From Laspinema palackyanum D2c (GTDB lineage Bacteria; Cyanobacteriota; Cyanobacteriia; Cyanobacteriales; Laspinemataceae), in assembly GCF_025370875.1 (NCBI RefSeq), contig NZ_JAMXFD010000001.1:594701-658700 (forward strand): a stretch of 64,000 bases of DNA. The letters run 5' to 3'. Within the stretch, counting starts at the first letter, position 1. Each line of letters begins with the position of its first letter. Positions 61,566-64,000 of this stretch are shown here, piece after piece. Made by a program: the position numbers and the translations under genes. The notes below the pieces were generated by a model, which saw only the letters and a program-made list of their open reading frames with translations, made no database searches and had not been told where the DNA came from.

Positions 61566-63299
61566 ATGAAAACCGCTATTGCTGGTGTTGTCGTCTTTCT
61601 CATTACGTTGCCCTCCATTAGGGCGATCGCTTCTCCTGCCTTGATGCTCAGGGTAGAACCCTCCCAGGCAAAGGACCGGCAACGGATTGAACCCCCAACA
61701 GAAAGTCCCAACGCCCTAGCAAACAGCCGCACCCTAAAGGGTGGGGCTATACAGACGAAGCCTGCGAAGGCAGGCTCATGGGGAAAACAGGTCTCTGATG
61801 ACTGGATTGGGGAGCAACTCCCCCTCTCCCAGGGACTTGTGGATGGGGACCCAATGGCTCAAACGACCTCAGTCTCGCAACTCTCCGATGTTCAACCCAC
61901 GGACTGGGCATTTCAAGCCCTTCAATCCTTGATTGAGCGCTACCGTTGTATTCAAGGGTATCCCGACGGGACTTTTCGGGGAAATCGCGCTTTAAACCGC
62001 TATGAGTTTGCTGCCGGGTTGAATGCCTGCCTGGAACGGATGAATGAGCGGATCGCCAGTGCAGGGGAACTGATTTCCCGAGACGATTTAACGGTCCTCG
62101 AACAATTGCAACGGGAATTTGCCGCAGAATTGGCGACGTTGCAAGGGCGGGTGGAAAATTTAGAACTGCGAACGGCTCAATTAGAGTCCCAACAATTTTC
62201 CCCCACGGCAGTGTTGGGGGGAGAAGCAATTTTTGCCTTAACGGGAGGAAGTGGGGGAGAACCGCCAGGAGAGGGAGATAATAATCTAGTTTTTTCTTAT
62301 CTTGCTCGCGTCGGGGTGGTGGCTTCTTTTACGGGGAGAGATAGACTCCGACTAGAGTTATCTTCGGGCAATTTTAGCGATCGCGGTTTTGCCAATCCGG
62401 AGTCTTTTAATACGGATATGGCATTGCTATCTTATCAAGGTGGATTTAGCGATCGCGTGGTTTTGGATAAGTTAGAATATCGTTTTGCCCTCAGCGAGCG
62501 CGCGGTTGTTACGCTGCGTCCAGTGGGCTTTAGTTTAAGTAGTGTTCTGACGGCTAACTCCGGCTATTTTGATGCCGGTCGAGGTGCGCTGTCCCGGTTT
62601 GCCGAAGCGAGTCCGATTTTTAAAATTGGCAGTCTCGATGCCGGTGCCGGGGTGGATTTGTTACTGAGCGATCGCGTGCGACTACAGGCCGCTTATGGCA
62701 CGCGCAATAGTAGCAGTCTCACCGAAGGCGGTGGGTTTGTCGGCGCTGACCATAGTGCGACGGGGATACAACTGCTCCTCAAACCGACCAATACTGCGAT
62801 CGCTGGTTTAACCTATGTGAATGCTTACGCCAAAGATGGACGCCTGGATACTTTCACCGGCAGCTTTCTGGCTGATACGGGCGGGTTTATGGATGAACCG
62901 GCCCAGATTAATGCGATCGGGGGTTCCCTGCAATGGCGCTTTCATCGCAATCTCACCTTTGGTACTTGGGGAGCCTGGATGTTCACCAACTCCACCGTCT
63001 CCGATGCCTCTGCCACTACCACCACTTACCTGTTTTCCCTGGGATATTCCGACCCCTTTGGCAGACCCGGAGATTTGCTCGCCTTGCTCGTCGGTCAACC
63101 CCCGAAATTAGTGGATAGCACCGATTTATTTTTAGAGGAAGACCCGGATACCTCCTTGCATTTTGAAACCTTTTATCGCTGGCGCGTCAGCGATCGCATT
63201 TCTATTACCCCCGGCATTATGTACATCACCAATCCCGAACATAATGCTAATAATGAAGATATTTTTATCGGCACCATTCGCACCACCTTCCGCTTTTAG
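61566..63299 (+). CDS. SLH-domain outer-membrane porin
   Basis: The frame opens at a TTG (61425), but the ATG at 61566 (MKTAIAGVVVFLITLPSIRA) starts a signal peptide (577 residues). After a variable linker of about 75 residues comes one SLH domain (VSQLSDVQPTDWAFQALQSL, YRCIQGYPDGTFRGNRALNR, YEFAAGLNACLERMNE), a coiled coil (LTVLEQLQREFAAELATLQG, RVENLELRTAQLESQQF) and a long beta-barrel region to the end, which closes with FIGTIRTTFRF. This is the standard cyanobacterial porin (iron-uptake/carbohydrate porin) layout; the SLH domain binds peptidoglycan-linked polysaccharide. The linker includes residues encoded by an interspersed palindromic repeat (61743-61776). Confidence 0.92.
   Translation: MKTAIAGVVVFLITLPSIRAIASPALMLRVEPSQAKDRQRIEPPTESPNALANSRTLKGGAIQTKPAKAGSWGKQVSDDWIGEQLPLSQGLVDGDPMAQTTSVSQLSDVQPTDWAFQALQSLIERYRCIQGYPDGTFRGNRALNRYEFAAGLNACLERMNERIASAGELISRDDLTVLEQLQREFAAELATLQGRVENLELRTAQLESQQFSPTAVLGGEAIFALTGGSGGEPPGEGDNNLVFSYLARVGVVASFTGRDRLRLELSSGNFSDRGFANPESFNTDMALLSYQGGFSDRVVLDKLEYRFALSERAVVTLRPVGFSLSSVLTANSGYFDAGRGALSRFAEASPIFKIGSLDAGAGVDLLLSDRVRLQAAYGTRNSSSLTEGGGFVGADHSATGIQLLLKPTNTAIAGLTYVNAYAKDGRLDTFTGSFLADTGGFMDEPAQINAIGGSLQWRFHRNLTFGTWGAWMFTNSTVSDASATTTTYLFSLGYSDPFGRPGDLLALLVGQPPKLVDSTDLFLEEDPDTSLHFETFYRWRVSDRISITPGIMYITNPEHNANNEDIFIGTIRTTFRF
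61743..61776 (+). repeat. Palindromic interspersed repeat inside the porin coding sequence
   Basis: GGGGCTATACAGACGAAGCC followed by TGCGAAGGCAGGCT contains the hairpin AGCCTGCGAAGGCAGGCT. Its first 22 bases match 19 of 22 bases of the intergenic repeat at 393-414. It is in frame and encodes about 11 residues (GAIQTKPAKAG) of the linker before the SLH domain. Confidence 0.7.
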
Positions 63300-63312
63300 G
63301 AGACTCCTGATT

Positions 63313-63714
63313 ATGTCTAAATCCGTTTCAAATTTAATCCTTTCCTTAACTGTATTCCCCGTCCTGCTGGGCATCCTGTCATCCACGAGGGTGATGGCCC
63401 AAGAAACCGAACCCTGTCTCGTTGAAGCGAGACCCGGCCCCAGTCTTGTTCCCGCTTGTCCCCCCAGACTCCGCACTCCTATTCAACCTACTTTTTCCGA
63501 AGAGGAAAGACGCGGATTTGAACAGCGCGGATTTGACAATTTTTTACGGGATGCTCTGAATGGAAATAGTGACCCGATGGGTGGCGGAACGATTGGTGGG
63601 GCAGTGGAAAGTGATGGGGGACTTGTACCGATTTCTCCTGAATCTCGGGGAATTGGCCCGACTTTTGACCCGACTGATGTCATTATTCCTCGCGGTGGGG
63701 TGAGGGGACGGTGA
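63313..63714 (+). CDS. Small exported protein of unknown function
   Basis: The frame is open further upstream within the porin, but the ATG at 63313, with TTAGGAGACTCCTG before it, is the real start (133 residues). The signal peptide MSKSVSNLILSLTVFPVLLG runs to about STRVMAQ. The mature part has a Cys pair (EPCLVEARPGPSLVPACPPR), an acidic/aromatic helix (SEEERRGFEQRGFDNFLRDA) and a Gly-rich end with FDPTDVIIPRGGVRGR. It starts 14 bases after the porin stop, so the two are co-transcribed. Possibly a periplasmic partner of the porin; no family recognised. Confidence 0.65.
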   Translation: MSKSVSNLILSLTVFPVLLGILSSTRVMAQETEPCLVEARPGPSLVPACPPRLRTPIQPTFSEEERRGFEQRGFDNFLRDALNGNSDPMGGGTIGGAVESDGGLVPISPESRGIGPTFDPTDVIIPRGGVRGR

Positions 63715-64000
63715 AATTTTTAACCACTGATTTCACCGATTTTCACTGACTTGTTGCAAAACTTTACAAAATTTTCTTTAAAAAAAGGGAAATCGGCTTG
63801 ACAGGGGGGATTGACTCTGATAAATTTTTAATTATAATCGGAGGCTTTGCATAATTATTATTAGAGAGAATATTTCCATTATGAATATAATATGACATCA
63901 GGTCAAGAATTGCAATACCCCTCCAGCAATTCTCATTTTGGCAAAAACTGTTCAAATCCCCTTGAGCCGTGTATGGTAATGATATCTGCAAAACCCAAGA
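63715..64000. other. AT-rich end of the window
   Basis: About 285 bases with no supported gene. A minus-strand frame (63764-63991, 75 residues) is AT-driven, with no recognisable product and no clear ribosome-binding site. Confidence 0.5.

Noticed and set aside
63764..63991. A 75-residue minus-strand frame at the window end
   Set aside because: AT-rich and composition-driven, with no recognisable product; upstream context lies outside the window.

Overview
The window comes from a cyanobacterium. GCGATCGC (HIP1-type) octamers are scattered throughout, and the gene set includes CP12, MinC/D/E with the cyanobacterial layout, an atpD-atpC pair, a CruA/CruP-family cyclase, an ABA4-like protein, a COP23 protein, a glycine-rich RRM protein, an SLH-porin and several cyanobacterial DUF families (DUF3082, DUF3177, DUF4278). 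The many repeat-rich intergenic stretches, the WD40 fusion proteins and the PEP-CTERM protein suggest a filamentous, Oscillatoriales-like genome; that placement is inference. I saw no tRNA, rRNA, transposase, prophage or full CRISPR array.

Layout. 1-10250 is a signalling block: a partial antitoxin-like ORF, a 1411-residue NACHT/WD40 STAND protein, a zinc-ribbon/Ser-Thr kinase/WD40 fusion, and a histidine kinase and a GGDEF cyclase that share one N-terminal sensor module. 10250-13000 holds a permease pair (UPF0718/ArsP-like plus TIGR03943-like) behind a structured leader. 13100-20350 is mostly housekeeping: rsmA-ispE-DUF3082, a rhodanese-like protein lacking the catalytic Cys, a lipase-like hydrolase, a glycogen-debranching-type enzyme, an ABA4-like protein and a 31-residue membrane peptide. 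20900-28000 has an RRM protein, exbB-exbD, a tandem pair of paralogous membrane proteins, a DUF1537 kinase and a TPR-GT61 glycosyltransferase. 28000-30400 is minC-minD-minE. A 1.7 kb gene-poor stretch with repeats leads to a PEP-CTERM protein, then atpD-atpC, CP12 and a FIST protein.

39200-42000 carries two consecutive exported proteins. 42200-47900 has a metallophosphoesterase, a coiled-coil protein and the CruA/CruP-like flavoprotein. 48200-50100 is a TRAP dctQ-dctM pair without a binding protein. 50180-54000 has DUF4278, a 40-residue peptide, an alkyladenine glycosylase, a GerMN lipoprotein divergent from pyrB with overlapping start codons, and moaE. 54180-57300 is the most unusual part: a roughly 300-nt potentially pseudoknotted RNA ending in a terminator just before an ECF sigma factor, followed by a putative anti-sigma factor with six tandem 92-residue copies of its sigma-binding-like module and one membrane span. 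After a 1.5 kb gap, 58800-63700 is an envelope cluster: two COP23-type proteins, a trypsin-like protease, an SLH porin that carries a palindromic repeat in frame, and a small exported protein.

Several starts were moved inward from the longest ORF to an ATG/GTG with a better ribosome-binding site or signal peptide. Function calls rest on motif recognition by eye; no database search was run.
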